The translations under genes and the position numbers were made by a program. This document shows positions 1 to 8,380 of a DNA stretch of 64,000 nucleotides, piece after piece (position 1 is the stretch's first letter; each line of letters opens with the position of its first letter). Source of the DNA: Prevotella sp. Its GTDB lineage: Bacteria > Bacteroidota > Bacteroidia > Bacteroidales > Bacteroidaceae. The stretch spans positions 231,583-295,582 of the forward strand of contig JAFZSL010000051.1 of NCBI GenBank assembly GCA_017619375.1. Direction: 5' to 3'. The notes under the pieces were generated by a model. It ran no database searches and was not told the DNA's origin. It saw only the letters and a program-made list of their open reading frames with translations.

Positions 1-87
1 GTACACCGAATGGTCGTTCTTGTCCATGCGCCACAGCGCGCGGGGGAACATCCAGCGCAGCCAGAAGGAGGGTTGCTCGAGAATCAT
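1..87 (-). CDS. polysaccharide deacetylase family protein, N-terminal fragment (cut by window edge)
   Basis: Only the first 29 codons are inside the window. The frame opens with ATG at 85-87 on the minus strand and runs unbroken to base 1. It begins MILEQPSFWLRWMFP and ends ...MDKNDHSVY. From memory, Bacteroidales polysaccharide deacetylases (NodB-type, CE4) begin in this way, with an aromatic-rich start just before the LTFDDGP catalytic motif, which would lie off the window. The start is 9 nt after the stop of the DUF2723 gene, so the two are probably co-transcribed. The assignment rests on a short N-terminus and is an inference. Confidence 0.6.
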   Translation of the reverse strand, partial: MILEQPSFWLRWMFPRALWRMDKNDHSVY

Positions 88-96
88 GAGGCAGGT

Positions 97-3000
97 TTAA
101 ATACCACCGCGTGCGGTTGCTACGTATCTCGTATAAAGCATATTGAGTTGCTGTATGCGCTTGTCTGTCCAGCCTTTGTCGATGTCCTCCATGATATCAA
201 GCACGTTCTGCATTATATAAAGCTGGGTCTCGATTTCCCTCTTCGACGCCATCACGTAGTTGGAATTGTTCGAGAGGTACCAATTGACGTATTGTTCCGA
301 GTTCTTCCATTGCTCTTCGGCTATCTCGGTGGCGCGTTTCTTGTTACCCAATGCACCATAGGCCCTGAGGAAGTCGAAGGCGCCCCCGATATAGTTCAAC
401 GGGACGTTGTACTCTGGAATTTCCTTTTCGGCCTTCTCCAGCACCTTGCGTGCCTTGTCCATCTTCTCCTCTGAGATGAGGTTGAGAGCCAATTCGCCCA
501 TCAGTTTGCGGTGCGTGTAGCACATCCGCATCACCGTCTGGTCGAGGTAGAGGCCTTTCTTGTCAAGACCGCCAAACTTGAACTTGTTCATCACACGGTC
601 GTAGGTCTTCTCCGTGTCCATCAAAACTTTTTGACTCTCGTCTTTGTTCACGGTGAACGGTGTGATGCGGCAGGCAAGACCTTCTTGGATGAAGTTGTCT
701 CCAAGGTTCATGTAATTCTCGCTTCCCACGGTGATGGCCACGAAGATGGGACGTGTCCAGTTGGTCTGCGACAGCATTTCGAGCATCATCAGGTCGCCCT
801 TGCCAAGGCTTCTGCGTCCTTCGAGCGAGATGACCATGTGGTCGGGTATCGAGTCGTTGACAATCATCATGCCGCTCTTCCTTACGGCTTCCTTGTCGAT
901 GGTCATGACGAGGGTGTCGGTGGGAACCACGTGGGCGTTGGTCTCCATGCCGGCATATTGCAGGATGGCGTTCTTCGCGCCGCCTTGCTGGTCGTTGACA
1001 TGGTCTCGCACCCAGAATTCGAGGACGTTCTTCAACTCAAATGGGTTCTCGCCAAGTAGTGCCTTGGCGTCTTCCGGATAAGCCTTGTAGTATTCGAGAA
1101 CAGCACGTTTCAAGGCAGGTTCCACGCTTACCACGTCGTTGGTTCCGGAGCAGTAATCGATGCGGGGCCATGAGATGGGCACGCTGGGGGAGTCGTAGGC
1201 AGGGCGCAACATCTGGTCGATGTACCAGTCGGTCTGCAGGTAACTCAGGTTGCACACACGGGCGTCAGTGCGGTTGCCTTCTGTGTCTTGGTTGTACCAC
1301 AACGGGAAAGTGTCGTTGTCGCCGTTGGTGTATATGATGGGATTACCCTCGTCGGGAAGGGAGTTCAGGTAGTTCAAACCGAAGTCGCGGCAGGTGTAAC
1401 GCCCGCTGCGGTCGTGGTCGTCCCATGTCTGTGAACCCATCTGTATGGGTACGAGAAGACACACTATTGCGGCAAGGGCGGCCACGAACGTCTGTTTCAA
1501 ACCCAATTTCTTCAGCCAGTCGATGATGGCTGCAACGCCCATGCCGCACCAGATGGCGAAGGCGTAGAACGAGCCTGCGTAGGCGTAGTCGCGTTCACGC
1601 GGCTGGCCGGGGGTCTGGTTCAGGTACACCACGATGGCGAGGCCGGTCATGATGAAGAGGAAGAACACCACCCAGAACTGGCGGATGCCGCGCTGGCCAC
1701 GGAAGGCTTGCCAGAACAGACCGAGCAGGCCAAGGAGCAGTGGCAGGCAGTAGAACACGTTGTGCCCTTTGTTCTCCTTCAACTCGTCGGGAAGCATGTC
1801 CTGGTCGCCCAAACCCAAGATATGGTTGTCGATGAAGCCGATGCCGGTCAGCCAGTTGCCGTGCTCTTTTTCTCCACTACCTTGGATGTCGTTCTGTCGG
1901 CCGGCGAAATTCCACATGAAGTAGCGCCAGTACATGAAGTTGCATTGATAGGTCACGAAGAACTTGAGGTTGTCCAGTTGTGTGGGCATTTTCACGTCAG
2001 GCTGTCCGTAGGCGGAAGGCACATAGGTTCCCTTCACGTCGATGATGCTCTCATAGAGCGGGGCGTGCTGCGAGGAATACATGCGGGGGAAAAACATGTT
2101 CTGCACATATTGGGGCTGTTGCTTGTATTCCACGATGAAGTATTCGTCGGGGTCGGAGGGGTTGGCTTTCTCCCTGCGCTGGTAGATGGGGGCTTCCTTG
2201 GTGAATTTGACATGGCCGGTATCGTCGGATGCGTATTCCGAATTGTAGGCCTGCCCGTAGAACAGCGGGCGGTAGCCATATTGGTCGCGGCTGAGGTAAT
2301 TGCCCAAGGTGAAGATGTCTTCGGGGGAGTTCTGGTCCATCGGCGGGTTGGCAGAGGAGCGGATGACGATGACGGCGTAGGTAGAGTAGCCTATCATCAG
2401 CATCAGCATGCACAGCAGCGCCGTGTTCTTCACGCGGGTGGAGATGAGCAGGCCGCCTTTTCTCTTGGTTTGCAGGATGAACCACAGCACTGCAAGCAGC
2501 ACGACGCCGATGAGGGCGGCTTTGATGCCATAGCTGTAGAACGGGATGCCGAGCATCGCCACGGCCAGCAGGAAGGAGATGTTCACACGGGTGTTGCTGC
2601 GGTCGGTGTAGCTCTCATAGATGGCCCACACGACGATGGCGACAAGCAAGAAGAGGTAGATGATCACGCCGGTGTTGAATGGACAGTGCAAGGTGTTGAC
2701 AAACAGCAACTCGAACCATCCGCCCACGGTGATGATGCCGGGAACAACGCCGTAGAGCACGGCGGCCACGATGACAAACGAGAGCAGCAGCACCATGATG
2801 GAGCCTTTAAGGTCGGCGTTGGGACATTTTTTATAATAGAACACGAGCACGATGGCAGGGATGCACAACAGGTTGAGCAAGTGAACACCGATGGACAATC
2901 CCGTCATATAGGCTATCAGCACCAGCCAACGGTCGCTGTGAGGCTCGTCGGCGTGTTCCTCCCATTTCAAAATCAACCAGAATACCACGGCGGTGAAAGC

Positions 3001-3453
3001 AGAGGAGTAGGCATAGACCTCACCCTCGACAGCGCTGAACCAGAAGGTGTCGCTGAAGGTGTAGATCAAGGCTCCTACGAGGCCGGAGGCTTCGATGGCT
3101 ATCAGTTTGCCTATGGTCAACTCGTCCCAGCTGCGAAGTATCAGGCGACGCACCAGGTGAGTGATGGTCCAGAATAAGAACATGATACACACAGCACTAA
3201 GCAGCGCGTTCATGATGTTCACCCATTTCGCCACTTGGGTGGGGTCGCTGGTAAACTGCGAGAACAGGTTGGCGGTGAGCATGAAGAACGGGGCCCCTGG
3301 GGGGTGGCCAATCTCCAATTTATAACCTGTGGTGATGAATTCGGGACAGTCCCAAAAACTGGCTGTCGGTTCTACTGTGGAGCAATAAACGAAGGCGGCT
3401 ATCAAGAAACTCAACCAACCTAATGCGTTGTCCACTAATCTGTACTTCTTCAT
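97..3453 (-). CDS. DUF2723 family polytopic membrane protein
   Basis: The 1118-aa protein has a hydrophobic N-terminal half with about a dozen membrane segments and a soluble C-terminal third. The opening region holds ASFWDCPEFI and a GHPPGAPFF stretch, typical of DUF2723. That family is related to glycosyltransferase-C-fold enzymes; the animal homologue TMEM260 is a protein O-mannosyltransferase. A role in O-glycosylation of exported proteins is plausible in Bacteroidota but is inferred. The last 150 residues are helical and TPR-like (KARKVLEKAEKEIPEYN). The gene starts at an ATG, is preceded by a canonical promoter in a duplicated repeat (3485-3516), and is followed 9 nt later by the deacetylase start. 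Confidence 0.9.
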   Translation of the reverse strand: MKKYRLVDNALGWLSFLIAAFVYCSTVEPTASFWDCPEFITTGYKLEIGHPPGAPFFMLTANLFSQFTSDPTQVAKWVNIMNALLSAVCIMFLFWTITHLVRRLILRSWDELTIGKLIAIEASGLVGALIYTFSDTFWFSAVEGEVYAYSSAFTAVVFWLILKWEEHADEPHSDRWLVLIAYMTGLSIGVHLLNLLCIPAIVLVFYYKKCPNADLKGSIMVLLLSFVIVAAVLYGVVPGIITVGGWFELLFVNTLHCPFNTGVIIYLFLLVAIVVWAIYESYTDRSNTRVNISFLLAVAMLGIPFYSYGIKAALIGVVLLAVLWFILQTKRKGGLLISTRVKNTALLCMLMLMIGYSTYAVIVIRSSANPPMDQNSPEDIFTLGNYLSRDQYGYRPLFYGQAYNSEYASDDTGHVKFTKEAPIYQRREKANPSDPDEYFIVEYKQQPQYVQNMFFPRMYSSQHAPLYESIIDVKGTYVPSAYGQPDVKMPTQLDNLKFFVTYQCNFMYWRYFMWNFAGRQNDIQGSGEKEHGNWLTGIGFIDNHILGLGDQDMLPDELKENKGHNVFYCLPLLLGLLGLFWQAFRGQRGIRQFWVVFFLFIMTGLAIVVYLNQTPGQPRERDYAYAGSFYAFAIWCGMGVAAIIDWLKKLGLKQTFVAALAAIVCLLVPIQMGSQTWDDHDRSGRYTCRDFGLNYLNSLPDEGNPIIYTNGDNDTFPLWYNQDTEGNRTDARVCNLSYLQTDWYIDQMLRPAYDSPSVPISWPRIDYCSGTNDVVSVEPALKRAVLEYYKAYPEDAKALLGENPFELKNVLEFWVRDHVNDQQGGAKNAILQYAGMETNAHVVPTDTLVMTIDKEAVRKSGMMIVNDSIPDHMVISLEGRRSLGKGDLMMLEMLSQTNWTRPIFVAITVGSENYMNLGDNFIQEGLACRITPFTVNKDESQKVLMDTEKTYDRVMNKFKFGGLDKKGLYLDQTVMRMCYTHRKLMGELALNLISEEKMDKARKVLEKAEKEIPEYNVPLNYIGGAFDFLRAYGALGNKKRATEIAEEQWKNSEQYVNWYLSNNSNYVMASKREIETQLYIMQNVLDIMEDIDKGWTDKRIQQLNMLYTRYVATARGGI

Positions 3454-3484
3454 AAGAATTCTTTCATATAACCTATTTGGGGGA

Positions 3485-3516
3485 CAAAGTTACGAAAAAT
3501 CGAGAGCAGAACAAAA
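3485..3516 (-). promoter_or_regulatory. Bacteroidota promoter for the DUF2723 gene
   Basis: On the minus strand, a TTTG-type -33 box (CAAAA at 3512-3516 on plus) and a TAACTTTG -7 box (3485-3492) are separated by 19 nt, the usual spacing of Bacteroidota primary-sigma promoters. The site lies 32 nt upstream of the ATG and is part of the first copy of a tandem repeat. Confidence 0.65.
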
Positions 3517-3749
3517 GAAATCCATTTCTTTTTTATGCCGAGATGGAGTAACTTGGCGTACGGAGTCGCAAAGTTACGAATAAGCGAGCGAAAAGCCAAA
3601 AATTTTTGGCTTTTCCGAGTGGGAGTAATTTAGGTGTTATCCAAAGTTACGAAAAATCGAGAGCAGAACAAAAGAAATTCATTTCTTTTTTATGCCGAGA
3701 TGGAGTAACTTAGGTATTAGCCAAAGTTACGAATAAGCGAGCGAAAAGC
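3485..3749. repeat. tandem ~157-bp duplication carrying promoter-like boxes and hairpins
   Basis: A 70-bp block at 3485-3554 recurs at 3642-3711 with a single mismatch. A 28-bp block at 3569-3596 recurs at 3722-3749. Each block begins CAAAGTTACGAA, which on the minus strand is a TTCGTAACTTTG -7 box. The 70-bp block contains an AAAAGAAAT/ATTTCTTTT hairpin. The first 28-bp block runs into a perfect 26-bp palindrome at 3590-3615 (GAAAAGCCAAAAA and its complement). The 398-bp gap 3454-3851 otherwise holds only AT-rich runs and the plus-strand promoter at 3813. Confidence 0.8.
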
Positions 3750-3759
3750 TTGGTTTTTT

Positions 3760-3812
3760 CTCATTTTTCATTTTAATTTTTCATTTTTCATCTTTAATTT
3801 TTAATTTTTTCC
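3760..3812. repeat. AT-rich short tandem repeat (CATTTTT/TTAATTTTT units)
   Basis: Irregular copies of TTTTTCAT and TTTAATTTTT fill this stretch directly upstream of the promoter at 3813. A similar TTCAATTTTCAATC tract lies at 17029-17068. Its role is unknown; it may act as an upstream AT-rich element or be a slippage product. Confidence 0.55.
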
Positions 3813-3821
3813 TATTTTTGC
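3813..3821 (+). promoter_or_regulatory. -7 box (TATTTTTGC) of the gene at 3852
   Basis: TATTTTTGC fits the Bacteroidota -7 consensus TAnnTTTGC and lies 30 nt before the ATG. No clear -33 box is seen in the AT-rich tract upstream. Confidence 0.5.
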
Positions 3822-3851
3822 ATCCTAAAGAGCATTATTAACCATAACCCT

Positions 3852-5000
3852 ATGAGACGACTTGCATTCCTCCTCCTTGTCATGTGCGTGAGCACAGGCG
3901 CTTTTGCGCAGTACAACAACGGCAACTCCTTCATGCGGCGGGTGTTGCTGGGCTATGAGCAGCATGACGATGGCTTCTACTATCCCGTCACCGACATCCT
4001 CGTCGATGAGTTGGATCATGTGGAAGCTGCATACGCCTATGACAAGAAGGCGCAGAACCTATATGTGCGCACTGCGACATCCAACTGCGTGGTGACGCTC
4101 ACCAAGGAATATGCCAGCGTGGTGAAGGAGAACAAGCATATCCCGCAATTGAAGGCCGGTGCCATCGACATGCGTGTGATGGCGGAGAACAAGAGGCTTG
4201 AGGACAAGTTCACTCGTTTGAACGAGGAGCGGAAGGCACATTTGGAGGACTCCATCGCCAAGGTGCGCGCCGACTCCATTGAGAAAGTTCGACAGGACTC
4301 GCTGCGCAAGGTGCGGGAGGCGCAAGAGGTGGCTGCTTATGGGGCTTCCCACGAATGGCAGCGCATGCCGCTTGCTGGGCAACGACTCTCTTGCTCCATC
4401 TGCAACAATCTTTTGGTCGTGGAAGACACTGTGTCCTGTGTGGCCCTTGAAGACACCGTCTTCTACTATCGTGAGGAGCAAAAGGGCGACTTGGGCCTTT
4501 CCTTCCCTGTCATTCACGCCGCACCTGTTGACAGCATCCTGTTGAAAGACAAGCGATTCCTTTTGCATACGAAAGCCTTCAAGGACAGCCTGTCGATGAT
4601 TGAGGGAATGGGAGCCGACATGGTCGAGACCATCAACAGCATGGCTTATATGGATTATGTCGACAGTCTACGCACCATCGCACCAAATGGCTATGTGACG
4701 CAATGGGAATGGACGCCCGTAGACTCCACTTCTGTGGATGTGAAGCTGGGGTATGTGAACATGAACGAGAAGGACATCAAGGCCATCGATGCCTATTTCC
4801 AATTGACTGATGCAGAGGGAAAGGTGTTGAAGAGTGTTCATGCCAAGGTCGATTGTCCCATAGGATACATGCAGCAGGGGGAGGTGCAGACAAAGTTGCC
4901 GTTCCCCATCACCGAGGGGATGGAGATGAAACTCACCAAGGTGGTCGCCATCTTCGCCGATGGCACAAAGGCGGGAGGAAAGAAAGATGAAAAAGGATGA
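3852..5000 (+). CDS. secreted protein of unknown function
   Basis: This 382-aa protein has a cleavable signal peptide (MRRLAFLLLVMCVSTGAFA, cut probably after AFA), so it is exported. I do not recognise the family. Residues about 115-160 are a charged, helical stretch rich in D-S-I/L and K-V-R repeats (EDSIAKVRADSIEKVRQDS), probably a coiled coil. It contains the pair CSIC near residue 181. The C-terminal part has the look of a beta-sandwich (IKAIDAYFQLTDAEGKVLKS). The tail is KKDEKG, and a GATGAAAAAG DNA repeat crosses the stop codon. It stands alone, with its own promoter and 287 bp of non-coding DNA after it. Confidence 0.75.
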   Translation: MRRLAFLLLVMCVSTGAFAQYNNGNSFMRRVLLGYEQHDDGFYYPVTDILVDELDHVEAAYAYDKKAQNLYVRTATSNCVVTLTKEYASVVKENKHIPQLKAGAIDMRVMAENKRLEDKFTRLNEERKAHLEDSIAKVRADSIEKVRQDSLRKVREAQEVAAYGASHEWQRMPLAGQRLSCSICNNLLVVEDTVSCVALEDTVFYYREEQKGDLGLSFPVIHAAPVDSILLKDKRFLLHTKAFKDSLSMIEGMGADMVETINSMAYMDYVDSLRTIAPNGYVTQWEWTPVDSTSVDVKLGYVNMNEKDIKAIDAYFQLTDAEGKVLKSVHAKVDCPIGYMQQGEVQTKLPFPITEGMEMKLTKVVAIFADGTKAGGKKDEKG

Positions 5001-5287
5001 AAAAGGATGAAAGAACATGGCATTCTTAAGTTATTTGGTGGGTTTTTGTGAATAAAAAGCATCATATTGATAAAAAAAAGTGGAAAAATGTTTTATGTTT
5101 TGGAAAAATATCGTAATTTTGTTCCCAAATGGATAACTATCCATACTGAATATCTGTTTTGACCCTTTACTTATGAATAAAGTCATGACATCATACACCT
5201 TGACCATGGCAGTGACTTTTATGGACTTCAGGTGGTTGTGACCTTCTTTCTATTATGTACGCATATCATTAATTAAACACAATAAAT
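5001..5287 (+). promoter_or_regulatory. 287-bp intergenic region with promoter and long untranslated leader
   Basis: A TAATTTTGT -7-like box is at 5114-5122, preceded by AT-rich DNA (TATGTTTTGGAAAAATATCG). If it is used, the message for the gene at 5288 carries a leader of about 160 nt. I see no known riboswitch in it and no ORF longer than a few codons. Confidence 0.4.
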
Positions 5288-6544
5288 ATGAAAAAAGTAT
5301 TATTTACTCTATTATCGCTCCTTGTGTTCAGCAGTGGAGCATGGGCAGGCACCCCTGAAATCTCTTTCAGAACAGCGGAGGTGAAGCAAGAAAACACAGG
5401 CTACCTGTACTTCACTTTGGCTTCCAATGGTGAACAGGTACGAGATTTCCAGATTGAAGTCACCATCCCTGAAGGATTCGAATACGTCCTTGGCACAGGT
5501 ATTCCATGTCAAGGCATTTCTCGTGACGTGGCAGACTCAGAAGTTGTTGAACCTTCAGAAACTTCTGGTGGAACATACAGATTTGTCTTTATGTCTGGAA
5601 GTGGTACCCTTCTTCCTGATGGAGACGTTATGGCAATACCCATCAAGGAAATTGGCGGATTTGAAATAGGTGAAACATTTTCAGGAACTGCCGACAATTT
5701 GATTATTACGTGCAACATTATAAACGAACAAGGTCAGGCCGATGGTGTCAAAGATTACAAAGTTGCCAGTATACCTTACGACATCGTAATCATTGAGGAT
5801 GTCATCCACCTCTATGATAATCTTGCTAACACTGAGCAAATCGTAAATTATGAAGGTAACGTCAGAATCCATAGGACGCTTAAAGCCAACCAGTGGAACA
5901 CCATCGTGTTGCCTTTCGCTATGGATGAGGAGATGATGACAGCAGCTTTCGGTGAAAACGTGAAGGTGGCAGACTTTGTTACTGCTGTACTGTCTGACGA
6001 TGCGATGGCACTTGATATACAATTCAATTCTATTAAACCTGCTTCCATGGAAGCACATCATCCTTATATCATCAATATAGGTGAGGGAGATGGTTTCGAA
6101 GCTGAGAATGGTTTCAGAATCAATAACGTGACAATGGCTCCGACAGCAGATGGAAAAAATGAACCCGTATTAGAGAGAGATGATGGTGATAATAAATTCA
6201 TTGGAACCTACATAGAGCAGGAAATTAAATCAACGAGAAGAGGTTATTTCGCATACTTGGCAGGAAATAAATTCTATTATCTGAGTAGAAATAATACTAC
6301 CACAGTGAAAGGGTTCCGTGGCTATTTCGATCTTTTTGATTTGCGAGACCTTGAAGGTTTTAATCCAGCCAATGTGAATTTCTTTGTTGACGACGACCAA
6401 GTTACAGGTATCAATGACGTCGCCACTTCCGCTCCTGTTGCCGAGGGTGTTTACGACCTCCAAGGCCGCAAGGTTTCTAACGACCTCAACACTTTGAAGA
6501 GGGGTGTTTACATCATCGATGGCAAGAAGGTGGTGATTAAGTAA
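5288..6544 (+). CDS. secreted protein with possible cohesin-like N-domain and C-terminal sorting-like domain
   Basis: This 418-aa protein has a signal peptide (cleavage near SSGAWA). Residues about 24-150 alternate in a way that suggests a beta-sandwich (DFQIEVTIPEGFEYV, then YRFVFMSGSGTLL and a Gly-Glu-Thr-Phe turn), which recalls cohesin-like domains; this is an inference from pattern only. The middle contains NQWNTIVLPFAM, a motif common in large Prevotella surface proteins. The C-terminus (GVYDLQGRKV ... GVYIIDGKKVVIK) resembles type IX secretion type-A sorting domains and closely matches the end of the protein at 15403. A micro-protein gene follows after 34 nt, then a strong terminator. 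Its role is unknown, probably surface-exposed or secreted. Confidence 0.75.
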   Translation: MKKVLFTLLSLLVFSSGAWAGTPEISFRTAEVKQENTGYLYFTLASNGEQVRDFQIEVTIPEGFEYVLGTGIPCQGISRDVADSEVVEPSETSGGTYRFVFMSGSGTLLPDGDVMAIPIKEIGGFEIGETFSGTADNLIITCNIINEQGQADGVKDYKVASIPYDIVIIEDVIHLYDNLANTEQIVNYEGNVRIHRTLKANQWNTIVLPFAMDEEMMTAAFGENVKVADFVTAVLSDDAMALDIQFNSIKPASMEAHHPYIINIGEGDGFEAENGFRINNVTMAPTADGKNEPVLERDDGDNKFIGTYIEQEIKSTRRGYFAYLAGNKFYYLSRNNTTTVKGFRGYFDLFDLRDLEGFNPANVNFFVDDDQVTGINDVATSAPVAEGVYDLQGRKVSNDLNTLKRGVYIIDGKKVVIK

Positions 6545-6578
6545 TGTTTCAGTATCAATCCATAAAGAGATTACAACA

Positions 6579-6770
6579 ATGAAAAAGACATATATCATAC
6601 CAGTGACAGAAATCAGTCCTCTCTTCTATGAAGGCAATATCCTCCAAGGCACCATGTATGGAACTATAGATGGCGGTGACCCATTTGGTGGTGGCGGTGG
6701 CGAAGGTGGCCCCAGCATTCCCGCTGACGCCAAGAAATTTGACCTTTGGGCAGATGACGAGGAGGAATAA
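6579..6770 (+). CDS. small Gly-rich acidic protein, 63 aa
   Basis: The frame opens MKKTYIIPVTEISPLFYEG, continues through a glycine tract (GGGGGEGGPS) and ends in an acidic tail (FDLWADDEEE). From memory, small proteins starting MKKTYI.P..E and ending in an Asp/Glu/Trp tail recur in Prevotella and Bacteroides, but no function is established. It has no signal peptide or membrane segment. It is 34 nt downstream of the 418-aa secreted protein gene and just upstream of a strong terminator, so it should be on the same transcript. It is real rather than chance in my view, because of the family-like start, codon use and position. Confidence 0.65.
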   Translation: MKKTYIIPVTEISPLFYEGNILQGTMYGTIDGGDPFGGGGGEGGPSIPADAKKFDLWADDEEE

Positions 6771-6795
6771 TTGAAATCAGTTACCAACTATAATT

Positions 6796-6835
6796 GCCAG
6801 TCCCTTTCTCATACGAGCAAGGGACTGGCTTTTTT
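6796..6835 (+). terminator. rho-independent terminator
   Basis: An 11-bp perfect stem (GCCAGTCCCTT at 6796-6806 with AAGGGACTGGC at 6819-6829), a 12-nt loop and a run of six T. It ends the transcript of the 418-aa protein and the micro-protein. Confidence 0.9.
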
Positions 6836-6915
6836 AGATGAAGGATGAGCCAGGGGGCGGGGTGGTTGTGACACCAACAACACAATAAATCCCCCATGAA
6901 AGCGTTATATAATAA

Positions 6916-8361
6916 ATGCGTCATTTGCGACATCTCATCTTTCTGTTGCCTTGGCTTGCTTTTGCCATGGCAGTCTCTTGCACCGACGACGACTCTTTCA
7001 CCACGTCGCCGGCCAATCACTTGACATTCTCACAAGACAGCGTCAGCCTGGACACCGTGTTCTCGCAGGTACCTTCCATCACAAAGACTTTCTGGGTGTA
7101 CAACCGCTCTGGAAGTGGCATCAGATGCGCCAGCATACGGCTTGAAAAAGGCAACCAGACGGGGTTTCGCGTCAATGTGGATGGCTCATACCTCGGCGCC
7201 ACGGCAGGATACCAGATGAGCAACCTCGAGATTCGCAACAAGGACAGCATACGCGTATTCGTGGAACTCACCTCGCCACTTGCTCACAGGGAAGTCCCCA
7301 CAAGGTTGGAAGACAACCTCCTCTTCACGCTCGAAAGCGGCGTGGTGCAGAAAGTCAATCTCAACGCCTTCTCCTGGGACGCCATCAAATACAGCAACAT
7401 GGTGGTGGACCATGACTCACTCCTCTCCACCACAAGGCCCATCATCGTCTATGGAGGCATCACCGTCAACCAAGGGGCGACGCTCACCATAGGAGCCGGC
7501 ACCACACTCTATTTCCACGAGGATGCTGGCATCGACGTGCATGGGAAACTGATCATCCAAGGTGAGGCGGACAACAATGTCGTTCTCCGTGGCGACCGAC
7601 TCGACCATATGTTCGACTACCTCCCTTACGATGGCGTGAGCGGGCAATGGCGGGGCATACACTTTTATGAGGAGTCTTATGACAACGTCATCAACTTTGC
7701 CGACATCCATTCCACCTACCACGGCATCGTGTGTGACTCCTCGGATGTCAAAAAACTCAAACTCAGCCTCTACAACAGCATCGTGCACAACTGCCAGGGA
7801 TATGGGTTGAAGGCCACACACTCCGTTGTTGATGTCGTCAACTGCCAGATTACCAACACGCTGGATGACTGCGTCGCGGTGTTCGGAGGGGTGGCAAGGC
7901 TCTTGTACTGCACCATCGCACAGTTCTATCCCTTTGATGCCAACAGAGGGGCGGCACTCAGGTTTGCCAACTACCACGAAGGCCAGACCTATCCACTTTA
8001 TGATTTCGACTGCATCAACAGCATCGTCACTGGATATGCCGACGATGTAGTGATGGGTGAGGCGGACTCCACCGCATATTATGCATTCTCTTTCGATCAC
8101 TGCATCCTCAGGACTCCTGCCATCGAGGACACCGTCAACGTGCGCGACGTGATATGGGAGAACATCGAGGACACCGTAGGGTGTGGAGAGAAGCATTTCA
8201 AAATGGTGGACCTGCAGAAACAACGATATGACTTCAGACTCGACTCCCTCTCCATCGCCATAGGAAAGGCGGCCCATGTGGAGGGATTTACACTCGACCG
8301 ATTGGGGGTGCGCCGTGACGACGAACCCGACATCGGATGCTACGAATATGTGAAACCATAA
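6916..8361 (+). CDS. right-handed beta-helix lipoprotein
   Basis: This 481-aa protein has an N-terminal lipoprotein signal ending AVSC (Cys22), followed by acidic residues (TDDD) that favour surface export in Bacteroidota. Residues about 40-160 form an N-terminal beta domain. From about 165 the sequence becomes a parallel beta-helix of short strands and Asn/Asp/Gly turns (GGITVNQGATLTIGAGTTLYF, then IHSTYHGIVCDSSDV and NSIVHNCQGYGLKA). The end (RRDDEPDIGCYEY) is the conserved last turn seen in many Bacteroidota beta-helix or choice-of-anchor proteins. Catalytic residues of a polysaccharide lyase cannot be named, so binding or enzymatic function stays open. The cytidine deaminase gene follows after 19 nt. 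Confidence 0.8.
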   Translation: MRHLRHLIFLLPWLAFAMAVSCTDDDSFTTSPANHLTFSQDSVSLDTVFSQVPSITKTFWVYNRSGSGIRCASIRLEKGNQTGFRVNVDGSYLGATAGYQMSNLEIRNKDSIRVFVELTSPLAHREVPTRLEDNLLFTLESGVVQKVNLNAFSWDAIKYSNMVVDHDSLLSTTRPIIVYGGITVNQGATLTIGAGTTLYFHEDAGIDVHGKLIIQGEADNNVVLRGDRLDHMFDYLPYDGVSGQWRGIHFYEESYDNVINFADIHSTYHGIVCDSSDVKKLKLSLYNSIVHNCQGYGLKATHSVVDVVNCQITNTLDDCVAVFGGVARLLYCTIAQFYPFDANRGAALRFANYHEGQTYPLYDFDCINSIVTGYADDVVMGEADSTAYYAFSFDHCILRTPAIEDTVNVRDVIWENIEDTVGCGEKHFKMVDLQKQRYDFRLDSLSIAIGKAAHVEGFTLDRLGVRRDDEPDIGCYEYVKP

Positions 8362-8380
8362 CCGATAAAATATAACTATT

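Noticed and set aside
1708-3177. Long open frame (about 490 codons) on the plus strand, antisense to the DUF2723 gene
   Set aside because: The translation is His/Gln/Val-rich and shows no family pattern; it mirrors the codon use of the true minus-strand gene.
5123-5287. Possible riboswitch in the leader of the 418-aa protein
   Set aside because: I could not fit any known riboswitch core or a stable alternative hairpin with a terminator.
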